A stretch of DNA of 64,000 nt. It comes from Acidimicrobiaceae bacterium (GTDB lineage Bacteria; Actinomycetota; Acidimicrobiia; Acidimicrobiales; RAAP-2). This document shows positions 48,995-59,510 of the stretch, in pieces. Where the stretch lies: the NCBI GenBank assembly GCA_027451285.1, contig DAIDJP010000056.1, positions 1 through 64,000 on the forward strand, in the 5' to 3' direction. Made by a program: the position numbers and the translations under genes. Position 1 is the stretch's first letter. The number at the start of each line of letters is the position of its first letter. The notes beneath the pieces were generated by a model. The model saw only the letters and a program-made list of their open reading frames with translations, searched no databases and was not told where the DNA came from.

Positions 48995-51900
48995 GACGGG
49001 TCTCACCCGGGTCCTCGAGCGCGTCGCGCCCACGCTGCGCGCCCTCCTGGCCAGTGACGCGCTGACCCCCTCGACCTTCGCCACCCCCCTCGCGGTGGGG
49101 GCCCTGGCTCTCGATCACCCCCAGGTGCTCGCGGTCGTGGCGACCTCGGCCGACGCCGATCTGCTCGCCCAGGCCCTGGCGGCGCTGCTGGGCGACGACG
49201 ACGTCGCCCTCTGGCCGGCCTGGGACACGCACCCGCTCGAACGCGTCAGCCCCGACGTCAGCGTGATGGCGGCGCGCAGCCTGGTGCGCTGGCGCGTCGC
49301 CCGAGGCGACGCACCGCGGGTGATCGTGGCCTCGGCCCGATCGGTCTCTCAGATCCTGGCCCCGGGCGAGGTGCTCATCCCCCTTGAGGTTCGCCGCGGG
49401 GAGAGCCGCGAGCGTGACGAACTGCTGGCGCGACTGGTGGCGACTGGCTATCGGCGCGAGTCCCTGGTCGAGCACCGCGCCGAGTTCGCCGTTCGCGGCG
49501 GCATCGTCGACGTGTGGCCCGCCCAGGCCAGTGAGCCGGTGCGCCTCGACTTCTTCGGCGACGAGATCGAGCGCCTTACGGTCTTCGACGTCGCCACCCA
49601 GCGCTCGCGCGAGGACCTCGAGCACGTCATCATCGCCCCCGCGCGTGAGTGGATCCCCTCGGGCGCCGTGCGCGACTCCCTCGCCGAGGTCGCCGCGGCG
49701 AACCCCTGGACGCGCCCGGTGCTCTCGCGCCTAGCTGAGGGCGAGCTCCTCGACGGCATGGAGGGCTGGATGATGCTCGCCGGGGTCGAGCGCCGCACCC
49801 TGCTCGACGAGCTGGGCGGCGCCACCGTGGTGCTCGTCGAGCCTGATCGCGTTGAGCACCGCCTCGCGGATCTGCTGGACGAGGAGCGCGAGCTCGCCGA
49901 CGTCGTGGGCGCCACCTGGGGCGCCCACGACGTGCCGCTGCTGCACGTGAACCGAGACGAGCTCGACCTCGACACAGCGACACGAATCGGTGGCACGCTG
50001 GCCGGCGCGGGGGCTGCGCTGACCTCGCCGCCGGTCGTCCAGGGCGACGCGTCGCGCATCGCGGCGCACGTGCGCGGCTGGCCCGCGCGCCGGCGCGGAG
50101 TCGTCCTCACGACCAATCCGGCCGCCGTGTCGCGAATGGCCGACCAGCTGCGCGCCGAGGGTCTGGAGGTCTCCACCGACGCCGCACGCGTGCTCGACGC
50201 GCGCCTGAGCGTGCTGGTCAGCGCGTTGCCCGCGGGTTTCGCCCTCGACGACGCCGACGTCGTGGTCTGGAGCGAGGCGGACCTGACCGGTCGGCGCGCC
50301 GCGCACCGCGCGGTGCACACGCGGGCTCGCAACGTCGACGGGTTCTTCGACGACCTCGCGGTGGGAAGCTACGTGGTGCACCGCCAGCACGGCGTCGCCC
50401 GCTTCTCGGGCACGACGACGCGCACGATGAACGGCACGGTGCGCGACTACCTGGTCCTCGAATTCAAGGACGGGCGCAGCTACTGGCCCACCGAGCAGAT
50501 CGACGCGCTCACGCCGTACTCCGGCGGCGACGCGCCGGCGCTGTCGCGCATGGGCGGCGCCGAGTGGCAGCGCACCCGCGCCAAGGCGAGCGCCGCGGCC
50601 TACCTCGTCGCCCAGGACCTCGTGGATCTCTATCGCCAGCGCAGCGTGGCGACCGGCCACGCCTTCGCGCCGGACAGCGCCTGGCAGAGCGAGATGGAAG
50701 AGCTCTTCCCCTACACGCTCACGCCCGACCAGGCCCAGGCGATTCTCGACGTGAAGGCCGACATGGAGTCGCCGCGACCGATGGACCGCCTCGTCGTGGC
50801 CGACGTGGGTTTTGGCAAGACCGAGGTGGCCCTGCGCGCCATCTTCAAGGCCGTCCAGGACAACACCCAGGCCGCGCTGCTGGTGCCGACCACCCTGCTC
50901 GCGAGTCAGCACTACGCGACGTTACGCGAGCGCTTCGCGGGCTTCCCCGTGAGAGTCGCCATGCTGAGCAGATTCGTCGACGACGCCGAGAGCGCTGCGA
51001 CGCTGCGCGGGCTCGCCGACGGCAGCGTCGACGTCGTGGTGGGCACGCACCGACTGCTCAGCGACGCCGTGACGTTCAAGAACCTCGGTCTGCTCGTCGT
51101 CGACGAGGAGCAGCGCTTCGGCGTCGCCCACAAGGAGGCGATCAAGGCGCGCGCCGTCGGCGTCGACGTCCTGACGTTGAGCGCCAGCCCCATCCCGCGC
51201 ACCCTTGAGATGGCCTTCGCGGGCATTCGCGACCTCTCGATGGTCACGACGCCGCCGGCGGATCGTCGTCCGATCCTCACCCACGTCGGCGAGTACAGCG
51301 AGGCCGCGGTGATCGAGGCGATCCGCCGTGAGCTGCTGCGCGAGGGCCAGGCGTTCTTCGTGCACAACCGCGTCGCCGACATCGACCAGGTGGCCCGGCG
51401 TTTGGGCCAGCTCGTGCCCGACGCGCGCATCGCGGTGGCCCACGGCCAGATGGACGAGGGCACCCTGGAGCGGGTGATGATCGACTTCTGGGAGCGGAGG
51501 TTCGACGTGTTGGTCTGCACGACGATCGTCGAGTCCGGCATCGACCTGCCCAGTGTCAACACGCTGATCGTGGACCGCGCCGAGCGCCTGGGCCTGGGTC
51601 AACTGCACCAGCTGCGCGGACGGGTCGGGCGCGGCGGTCAGCGCGCCTACGCCTACCTGTTCCACCCGGCCGACCAAGTTCTCTCCGAGACCGCCTACGA
51701 GCGCCTGCGCACGATCGGCGACAACACGGCTCTGGGCAGCGGCTTCAAGATCGCCATGCGCGACCTCGAGATCCGCGGCGCCGGCAACCTCCTCGGCCAC
51801 GACCAGTCGGGGCCGGTGGCGGCCGTGGGCTACGACCTCTACGTCCAGCTGGTCGCCGAGGCGGTCGCCGACGCCAAGGGGCTCACCCCGGTCACCGTGG

Positions 51901-52376
51901 CCACGGTGAACCTCGAGGTGCCCGGCGAGGCTCACCTGCCCAAGGACTACGTCGAGGCCGATGACGCGCGACTCGAGGCCTACCGTCGACTGGCGAGCTT
52001 GACCAGCGTGGCCGAGCTCGAGGACCTGGGCGCGGAGTGGCTGGACCGCTACGGGTCCCTGCCCGCGCCGGCGCGCGGGCTGTTGGACCTGGCCGCGCTG
52101 CGCCTGGCGTGCCTCGAGCGGGGGATCACGTCGCTCGTGGTGCTCGAGGCCAAGATCGGCGTGCGCTCGCGGCCGGTCGTGAAGATGGGTCCCCTGAGCC
52201 TGAGCATCACCCAGCAGATGCGCGTCCGCCGCCGATTCGGCTCGCGCGCCTTCGACGAGGCCACGCGCGAGCTGCGCATCGAGCTCGAGCGCGGCGACGT
52301 CAGCGCGCGTGCCCTGCTCGAACTGGTTCGCGAGGTCGCGCCCGGCGCCGACCAGCCCTCCGAATCCACTCGGTAG
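48987..52376 (+). CDS. mfd: Transcription-repair coupling factor
   Basis: 1129 residues. The UvrB-like start (VVATSADADLLAQAL), RNA polymerase-interacting domain at VGSYVVHRQHGVARF (about 455-470), and translocase motifs DVGFGKTEVALRAIFKA, VDEEQRFGVAHKE, TLSASPIPRTLEMA, VCTTIVESGIDLP and QLHQLRGRVGR are in order, with the C-terminal UvrA-docking TRCF domain. It removes stalled RNA polymerase and recruits UvrA. GTG overlaps the end of pth. Confidence 0.96.
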   Translation: MTETGLTRVLERVAPTLRALLASDALTPSTFATPLAVGALALDHPQVLAVVATSADADLLAQALAALLGDDDVALWPAWDTHPLERVSPDVSVMAARSLVRWRVARGDAPRVIVASARSVSQILAPGEVLIPLEVRRGESRERDELLARLVATGYRRESLVEHRAEFAVRGGIVDVWPAQASEPVRLDFFGDEIERLTVFDVATQRSREDLEHVIIAPAREWIPSGAVRDSLAEVAAANPWTRPVLSRLAEGELLDGMEGWMMLAGVERRTLLDELGGATVVLVEPDRVEHRLADLLDEERELADVVGATWGAHDVPLLHVNRDELDLDTATRIGGTLAGAGAALTSPPVVQGDASRIAAHVRGWPARRRGVVLTTNPAAVSRMADQLRAEGLEVSTDAARVLDARLSVLVSALPAGFALDDADVVVWSEADLTGRRAAHRAVHTRARNVDGFFDDLAVGSYVVHRQHGVARFSGTTTRTMNGTVRDYLVLEFKDGRSYWPTEQIDALTPYSGGDAPALSRMGGAEWQRTRAKASAAAYLVAQDLVDLYRQRSVATGHAFAPDSAWQSEMEELFPYTLTPDQAQAILDVKADMESPRPMDRLVVADVGFGKTEVALRAIFKAVQDNTQAALLVPTTLLASQHYATLRERFAGFPVRVAMLSRFVDDAESAATLRGLADGSVDVVVGTHRLLSDAVTFKNLGLLVVDEEQRFGVAHKEAIKARAVGVDVLTLSASPIPRTLEMAFAGIRDLSMVTTPPADRRPILTHVGEYSEAAVIEAIRRELLREGQAFFVHNRVADIDQVARRLGQLVPDARIAVAHGQMDEGTLERVMIDFWERRFDVLVCTTIVESGIDLPSVNTLIVDRAERLGLGQLHQLRGRVGRGGQRAYAYLFHPADQVLSETAYERLRTIGDNTALGSGFKIAMRDLEIRGAGNLLGHDQSGPVAAVGYDLYVQLVAEAVADAKGLTPVTVATVNLEVPGEAHLPKDYVEADDARLEAYRRLASLTSVAELEDLGAEWLDRYGSLPAPARGLLDLAALRLACLERGITSLVVLEAKIGVRSRPVVKMGPLSLSITQQMRVRRRFGSRAFDEATRELRIELERGDVSARALLELVREVAPGADQPSESTR

Positions 52377-52379
52377 CAT
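52374..52379 (+). promoter_or_regulatory. -10 box TAGCAT overlapping the mfd stop
   Basis: TAGCAT begins with the TAG that ends mfd and lies six bases before the GTG at 52386, a leaderless layout. Confidence 0.5.
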
Positions 52380-52385
52380 GGACGG

Positions 52386-53468
52386 GTGCGCCGTCTCCTC
52401 GTACTCCTGATCGTGGCCTTCGTCGGGGCCGGTTCCTACGGTGTGTGGTCGGCGTCGAGCGTGCGGGTGGACTCCTCGTCGATCTCGGCGACGACCTTCA
52501 ACGGCGAACTCGCCGCCATCACGTCGTCGACGCCGCTGCAGTGCTTTCTGACCGCGCTCGCCCCGGCGTCCTACTCACCCGGCGCCGGCGCGGCCAGCGT
52601 GGCCGCGTCGGGTGCCGCAGCCTGGGCGAACCTGCGCATCGAAGGCGTGGCTCTCGAGAACTACGTCGCCCGTCACTTCCACTACGTCGCCACGGCGAGT
52701 GACCTCGCTCAGGCCAAGGACTCGCTCCTGGGCGAGATGACCCAGTCCGCCGCGAGCCACCAGATGACCTGTCCGGGCACGTCGGCCGAGGCGCTGGCCG
52801 CGATGACCCCCGAGATGCGCACCGCCGAGATCAGGGCCCAGGCCGACTCGCTCTTCCTGCTGTCCAAGATGAATTCGACCATCCCTCTCACCGCGGCCAA
52901 CGTGAAGGCGTACTACAAGGCGCACGTGGCGGACTACGACACACTGTGCGTGTCGGTCGCCGTGGTGCCCACGACGTCGGTGGCGGCCTTCGCGAAGGAT
53001 CAGGCGGCGGGCATGAGCGTGGCGGATCTGGCGCGCAAGTACTCACTCGACGCGTCCAAGGTCAAGGGCGGCGCCTACGGCTGCTACCCGCCGACGTCGA
53101 GCGCCTACGCGACGGTGCGTGCCGACGTCGCCTCGACCCCACTCAACACGTTCCCGTCGAGCCCGCGGGCCATCCAGTCCAACGGCGTGACCTACGCGCT
53201 CTACGTCGCGGCGACCAAGCGCTCGATCACGCCGCTCGCCGAAGCCCAGGCCGCGGTGGTCGCCGACATCCAGAGCCTTAACGCGAGTTCGGCCAACACG
53301 CTCAAGGAGACGATCCTCTACCGCGCGGCGATCACGGTCGATCCGGCGCTGGGACGCTGGGGACTCACGTCGTCGGGCCCGATGGTCGTCGCCCCGGCCA
53401 CGCCACCGGCCGCTGACGTCAACTCGACCTCGATACTCGTCACGGCGCCCACCTCCGCCTATCAGTGA
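52386..53468 (+). CDS. Secreted SurA/parvulin-like foldase
   Basis: 360 residues. A short hydrophobic start (LLVLLIVAFVGAGSYGVW) is a signal anchor. A SurA-N-like helical region (about 30-160) is followed by a parvulin-like core (VKAYYKAHVADYDTLCVSVAVVPT and LARKYSLDASKVKGGAYGCYPP; parts) about 170-250. Similar chaperones or prolyl isomerases lie between mfd and mazG in other actinobacteria, where mycobacteria have a lipoprotein. Catalytic residues of parvulins cannot be confirmed. Leaderless start; mazG overlaps its end (GTGA). Confidence 0.7.
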   Translation: MRRLLVLLIVAFVGAGSYGVWSASSVRVDSSSISATTFNGELAAITSSTPLQCFLTALAPASYSPGAGAASVAASGAAAWANLRIEGVALENYVARHFHYVATASDLAQAKDSLLGEMTQSAASHQMTCPGTSAEALAAMTPEMRTAEIRAQADSLFLLSKMNSTIPLTAANVKAYYKAHVADYDTLCVSVAVVPTTSVAAFAKDQAAGMSVADLARKYSLDASKVKGGAYGCYPPTSSAYATVRADVASTPLNTFPSSPRAIQSNGVTYALYVAATKRSITPLAEAQAAVVADIQSLNASSANTLKETILYRAAITVDPALGRWGLTSSGPMVVAPATPPAADVNSTSILVTAPTSAYQ

Positions 53469-54763
53469 GCGCGGTGGTGCGCGTCGTGGGGCTCGGCCCC
53501 GGTGACGCGGAGCTGCTCACCGCGAGGAGCGCGCGCCTGATCCGCGAGTCGCCGGTGGTGCGCTTTCGCACCCGGCGACACCCCGCGGCCGACGCCTTCG
53601 ACGGCGTTGAGAGCTACGACCACCTCTACGAGAGGGCGGCGTCGTTCGAGGACCTCTATCGCGACATCGTGGCTGACCTGGTCGAACTGGCCCGCCAGCA
53701 CGGCGAGGTGCTCTACGTGGTGCCGGGCTCTCCGGTCGTGGCCGAGCGGACCGTCGAGTTGCTCGCAGACGCCGCCGTCGACCTCGTTCTCGAGAGTGCG
53801 GTCTCGGTGATCGACCTCGCCTGCGCCCGGTTGGGCCGCGATCCCATGACGGCCGAGCTGCGCGTGGTCGACGCGCTGGCCTCGAGCGAGCCGCTGCGCG
53901 GCCCGGGCCCGCTGCTCGTCCTGCAGACCTACTCGCGCGAGGTCCTCGCCCTGGTGGCGAGCCGGCTGCCGGCGACGGCGATGGTCACCGTCTTGCACCA
54001 CTTGGGGCTTGACGATGAAGCGGTGCGCGACCTGCCCGCCGGCCAGCTGGCCACCTTCGACGCCGACCATCTCACCTCGCTCTGGGTCGAGGCCCCGCGC
54101 GGTGCCGGAGCCGCGGTCGAGGACCTGGTGGACTTCGCGCGCACGCTGCGTCGCGAGTGCCCGTGGGACGCCGAGCAGACCCACGCGTCGCTCACGCGCC
54201 ACCTGCTCGAGGAGTCCTACGAGGCGCTCGACGCCCTCGAAGCGATGGTGCAAGCGGGCGAGGGAGATCTCGACGCCGTGGCCCACGTCGAAGAGGAGCT
54301 GGGCGACCTCCTCTTTCAGATCGTCTTTCACGCCGAGCTCGGTGACGAGGAGGGTCTCTTCTCCCTCGCGACCATCGCCGACGGCGTGCGCGACAAGTTG
54401 ACTGGACGTCACCCGCACGTCTTTGGCGACGTGATCGTGACCAGCGCCGAGGACGTCGCGGCGAACTGGGAGACGCTCAAGCGGGCCGAGAAGTCGCGAG
54501 AGAGTGCGCTCGACGGCGTGCTCTGGCAGCTGCCGTCCCTGCGTCTCTACAGCGAGCTCGCCTACGCGGCCGCGCGACTGGGCGTCGTGCCCGCAGCGAG
54601 CGACGACGATCTCGCTGAAGCACTGGTGGACATCGTCGAGCGGGCGCGCCGCGACGGCGTCGATCTCGAGGGTGTGCTGCGCCAGCGGGCGCTCGCGCTC
54701 GCGGCGGCGATTCGCACTGTCGAAGAGGGCGCGTCGGGGGACGGCGACGGTGGTGCGAAGTAG
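53465..54763 (+). CDS. mazG: Tetrapyrrole-methylase/MazG nucleotide pyrophosphohydrolase
   Basis: 432 residues in two domains, as in Bacillus YabN. Residues 1-215 are a tetrapyrrole-methylase-like domain (VVGLGPGDAELLTARSARLI, VVPGSPVV) and 220-330 the MazG domain with RRECPWDAEQTHASLTRHLLEE, EEELGDLLFQIVFHAE and GRHPHVFGD. MazG hydrolyses damaged or excess NTPs. A second weaker MazG-like stretch may run 340-420. GTG overlaps the preceding stop. Confidence 0.9.
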   Translation: MSAVVRVVGLGPGDAELLTARSARLIRESPVVRFRTRRHPAADAFDGVESYDHLYERAASFEDLYRDIVADLVELARQHGEVLYVVPGSPVVAERTVELLADAAVDLVLESAVSVIDLACARLGRDPMTAELRVVDALASSEPLRGPGPLLVLQTYSREVLALVASRLPATAMVTVLHHLGLDDEAVRDLPAGQLATFDADHLTSLWVEAPRGAGAAVEDLVDFARTLRRECPWDAEQTHASLTRHLLEESYEALDALEAMVQAGEGDLDAVAHVEEELGDLLFQIVFHAELGDEEGLFSLATIADGVRDKLTGRHPHVFGDVIVTSAEDVAANWETLKRAEKSRESALDGVLWQLPSLRLYSELAYAAARLGVVPAASDDDLAEALVDIVERARRDGVDLEGVLRQRALALAAAIRTVEEGASGDGDGGAK

Positions 54764-54766
54764 CGT
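54761..54766 (+). promoter_or_regulatory. -10 box TAGCGT for eno, overlapping mazG stop
   Basis: TAGCGT begins with the mazG TAG. It lies 25 bases before the eno GTG; the leader carries aaaggag. Confidence 0.45.
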
Positions 54767-54775
54767 CGAGGTTGA

Positions 54776-56521
<1,746 letters not shown>

Positions 56522-56525
<4 letters not shown>

Positions 56526-57898
56526 CGTTTCGCGACGCGTCGCCCGACGACGTGGCGGTTATCGAGGCCATGCTGGGCCGTCCCCTCGCGGGACGCTGCG
56601 CGGTCGTCGTGCGCCGCGCGGGTTCGCCGGTCGTCATCGAGAACGAGCCGCACCTGCGTGATGGCACGCCCATGCCCACCCTCTACTGGCTGGTCGACCC
56701 GGCTCTGCACGAGGCCGTCAGCCGTCTCGAGAGCGAGGGCGGCGTGCACCGATTCGAAGAGATGGTGGATCCGGCGGCCCTCGCCGCCTGTCACGACGAC
56801 TACGCACGGCGCCGCGACGCGCGCGTGGTGCGACGCGACCTCGTGGCGCCCTCGGGAGGTGTCGGGGGAACGCGAACCGGCGTGAAGTGCCTACACGCGC
56901 ACCTGGCCAACGCCCTCGCCGGCCACGCCGACCCCGTCGGCGAGATCGTGGTCGGCCTGGTCGACGTCGAGGGCTGTGTCAATGTGGACGTGGTCGCCGC
57001 GCTCGACTGCGGGAGCAACTCGACGCGTCTGCTGATCGCCAACGCCGCCGGGGCGCTGCAGCGCGACTCTCGCATCACACGCCTTAGCGAGGGCGTCGAT
57101 GCCACGGGGGCTCTGACGGACCCGGCCCTCGCGCGCAGCTTCGCGGTCCTCGAGGACTATCGGCGCGTCATGGACGACTGTGGGGTGACGCGCGGCCTGC
57201 TGGTGGCGACCTCGGCGGTGCGCGACGCGGTCAACGGTGCCGCGTTCATCGAGGGGGCTCGCTCGCGCGTGGGCGTGGACGCCGCGATCCTCTCGGGCAC
57301 CCAGGAGGCGGCCCTCTCCTTCGCCGGCGCGACCGCCGACCTGGCGGCGTCGCCGCTGCCCACCCTGGTGCTCGACGTCGGCGGTGGCTCGAGCGAGCTG
57401 GCTCTGGAGACCGACGGGGGCCTGGTGAGCTTTTCGATGCAGCTCGGATGCGTGCGCGTCACTGAGCGGGCCCTCGGCGCCGGCGTCGTGACGGCGACGC
57501 GCGATGCGGCCGCGCGCGCCATGATCGCCGCGGAGATCGATCGCGCCTTCGCCGCGGAGCCGGCGTTCGCTCGCGTGGTCGGCGCCGTGCGCGTGATCGG
57601 ACTAGCCGGGACGGTGGCGACCCTGGCCCAGCTCGACGCCCACTTGGCCGTCTACGACCGCGACGTCGTGCACCACCGTGTCCTCACGCGCGAGTGCGTG
57701 CGCGAGTGGCGAGAGCGCCTCGCCGGCGAGACGCCCGAGGCGCGAATGGCCCATCCGGGCATGGTGCGCGGACGCGAGGACGTCCTCGTGGCCGGACTCT
57801 ACGTCATCGAGGCAGTGATGGAGCGATTCGGCGTCGACGAGTTTCTGAGCAGCGAGAGCGACATCCTCGACGGGATCGTCGCGTCGCTACTTGATTAG
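56522..57898 (+). CDS. DUF501-exopolyphosphatase (Ppx/GppA) fusion
   Basis: 458 residues. Residues 1-150 match DUF501 (TFRDASPDDVAVIEAMLGRPL, GGTRTGVKCLHAHLANALAG); from about 157 the protein is Ppx/GppA with the phosphate-binding VAALDCGSNSTRLLIAN, ATSAVRDAVNG, LDVGGGSSELAL and IGLAGTVATLAQL, then LSSESDILDG. Ppx hydrolyses polyphosphate or ppGpp-like nucleotides. In mycobacteria Rv1025 and Rv1026 are separate genes; here the frame runs through with a linker of about 12 residues and no stop. TTG start overlaps the preceding stop. A GTG inside the linker could also start Ppx. Confidence 0.85.
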
Positions 57899-57944
57899 CG
57901 CGGCCCGCGTCGGCCTGACACGATGGGAGGGTGAGGGACCGACG

Positions 57945-58574
57945 ATGGTAAGCGCGCGCGGGTCGATCTACGCTCCGTTGAACCTGCACGGTCGACGCGT
58001 CATCCTGCGCACGCTGAGCGACGCGGACTACGCCGGCTGGCTCGAGGTGCGCCAGCGCTGCCACGACTGGCTGGTCAAGTGGGAGCCGCGGTCGGCGCAC
58101 TCGACGCACCTCGCCGAGGATCAGCGCAGCTTCGTCAGTCGCTGCGCGATCCGCGAGCGCGAGCGCCAGATGGGTACCGGTTTCGGGTTCGGCATCTTCT
58201 ACGAGGGCCGCTTCGTCGGCGAGATCACGCTGTCGTCGATCCAGCGCGGCCCCCTACAGTCGGCGTTCATCGGCTACTGGATCGACGAGGCTGTCGCGGG
58301 TCGCGGACTAATGCCCGAGGCGGTGGTGACGGTCCTGCAGTTCTCCTTCGAGTCGCTCAACCTGCATCGCATCGAGATCAACATCATTCCGCGCAACGCC
58401 GCGTCGCGCCGGGTGGTCGAGAAGCTCGGGCTGCGCTTCGAGGGCATCGCCGAGCGCTACCTCGAGATCGACGGCGCGTGGGAAGACCACGCGCGCTACG
58501 CCGTCACCGCCGAGGAGTGGCGCGACCGCGCCCCCGAGCTCGTGGCCAACTGGCTCCTGCCCACCAGCGACTAG
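57945..58574 (+). CDS. RimJ/RimL-type GNAT acetyltransferase
   Basis: 209 residues. LNLHGRRVILRTLSDADY at the start, GEITLSSIQRG, YWIDEAVAGRGLMPEAV (CoA turn) and the HRIEINIIPRNAASRRVVEKLGLRFEG block (part) mark the RimJ/L group that acetylates N-termini, often of ribosomal proteins, or small amines. The ATG has gaggga six bases upstream; a leaderless-like short open frame lies just before it. Its stop is shared in CTAG with the GT2 gene. Confidence 0.88.
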   Translation: MVSARGSIYAPLNLHGRRVILRTLSDADYAGWLEVRQRCHDWLVKWEPRSAHSTHLAEDQRSFVSRCAIRERERQMGTGFGFGIFYEGRFVGEITLSSIQRGPLQSAFIGYWIDEAVAGRGLMPEAVVTVLQFSFESLNLHRIEINIIPRNAASRRVVEKLGLRFEGIAERYLEIDGAWEDHARYAVTAEEWRDRAPELVANWLLPTSD

Positions 58575-59494
58575 AGAACGACGAGCTCTCGTCCGCGCAG
58601 CTCGGCGAGGTCGGTGGTGCGCAGCCGGCCGCCGACCGCGGCCGCGATGCCCGCACCGGCGAGGGCCCCGTCGCGGGGCAAGACGACGACGCCGTTGGCG
58701 CTGGAGCGCGCGAGGACCAGGCCGTGGGCACGAACCTCGGCCATGGCGCTTCTCAGTCGGTCCGCGTCCACGCTGAGATCGACCTCGATCGCGGGGTTCT
58801 GGTAGACGTGCTGGGAGAGTCGGCGCAGGTCGCGGATCATCGCGATCGCGTCAGCTCCCACGTGGACCGTCGAGCCGCTCACGTCGTCCCAGGTGACCGA
58901 GACGGGCCGTATCGACAGGTCGAGGCGCAGCGCCAGGGAGAGCATCTCGGCGTCGTAGGCGAAGCCGTTGGTGGTGGCGAGCAGGGCGAGCAGGCGCGCG
59001 GGTCCCGTGCGAAAGGCCTTCGCGCCGCACTGGGTGTCTCGCAGGGCGAGACCCGTGTAGTGGCGCACCAGGAAGTGAAACACGTCACTCGCCAGGTTGC
59101 GCACCAGGGAGTCGTAGCGCACTCGACGGCCCTCGACCCGCGAACCCGGCGCGACGTCGACCTCCTCGAGGGTGGCCAGCATGTCGGGGAAGTGACGCGG
59201 GCTGATCGCCATGTCGGCGTCGGCCACGAGAACGCGATCGCCGCTGGCCAGGCCCAGGCCGAGGCGAACCGCCGCCCCCTTGCCGAGATTGGGCTCTTGG
59301 CGCACGACGAGGAGGTGCTCGAGGTGTCCGTAGACCTCGCGGGCCGCCGCCATCGTGTCGTCGCTCGAGCCGTCGTCGACGATGACGACCTGCGTGTCGG
59401 CGCCGAGGACCTCGAGCACCGGGGCTAGGCGGGCGAAACCGTCGGCCAGGCGGGCTGACTCGTTGTGCGCGGGAATGACGATCGAGGTACTGAT
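58571..59494 (-). CDS. GT2 glycosyltransferase with apparent ATC start
   Basis: 307 residues if translation begins at ATC 59494, giving (M)STSIVIPAHNES, the normal start of dolichyl-phosphate glucosyltransferase-like GT2 enzymes. The next ATG/GTG is 25 codons in and would delete the first strand of the nucleotide-binding fold. QVVIVDDGSSDDT, NLGKGAAVRLGL, VLVADADMAISP (DxD-like) and DTQCGAKAFR are the GT2 motifs. No other start exists back to an upstream stop. A TACGGT -10 lies exactly six bases before ATC. It likely transfers a sugar to a polyprenyl phosphate. Confidence 0.78.
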   Translation of the reverse strand: MSTSIVIPAHNESARLADGFARLAPVLEVLGADTQVVIVDDGSSDDTMAAAREVYGHLEHLLVVRQEPNLGKGAAVRLGLGLASGDRVLVADADMAISPRHFPDMLATLEEVDVAPGSRVEGRRVRYDSLVRNLASDVFHFLVRHYTGLALRDTQCGAKAFRTGPARLLALLATTNGFAYDAEMLSLALRLDLSIRPVSVTWDDVSGSTVHVGADAIAMIRDLRRLSQHVYQNPAIEVDLSVDADRLRSAMAEVRAHGLVLARSSANGVVVLPRDGALAGAGIAAAVGGRLRTTDLAELRGRELVVL

Positions 59495-59500
59495 TCCTCT

Positions 59501-59506
59501 ACCGTA
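59501..59506 (-). promoter_or_regulatory. -10 box TACGGT, leaderless type
   Basis: On the minus strand TACGGT stands six bases before the ATC at 59494, four bases after the stop of the NlpC/P60 gene. Confidence 0.5.
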
Positions 59507-59510
59507 TCGG

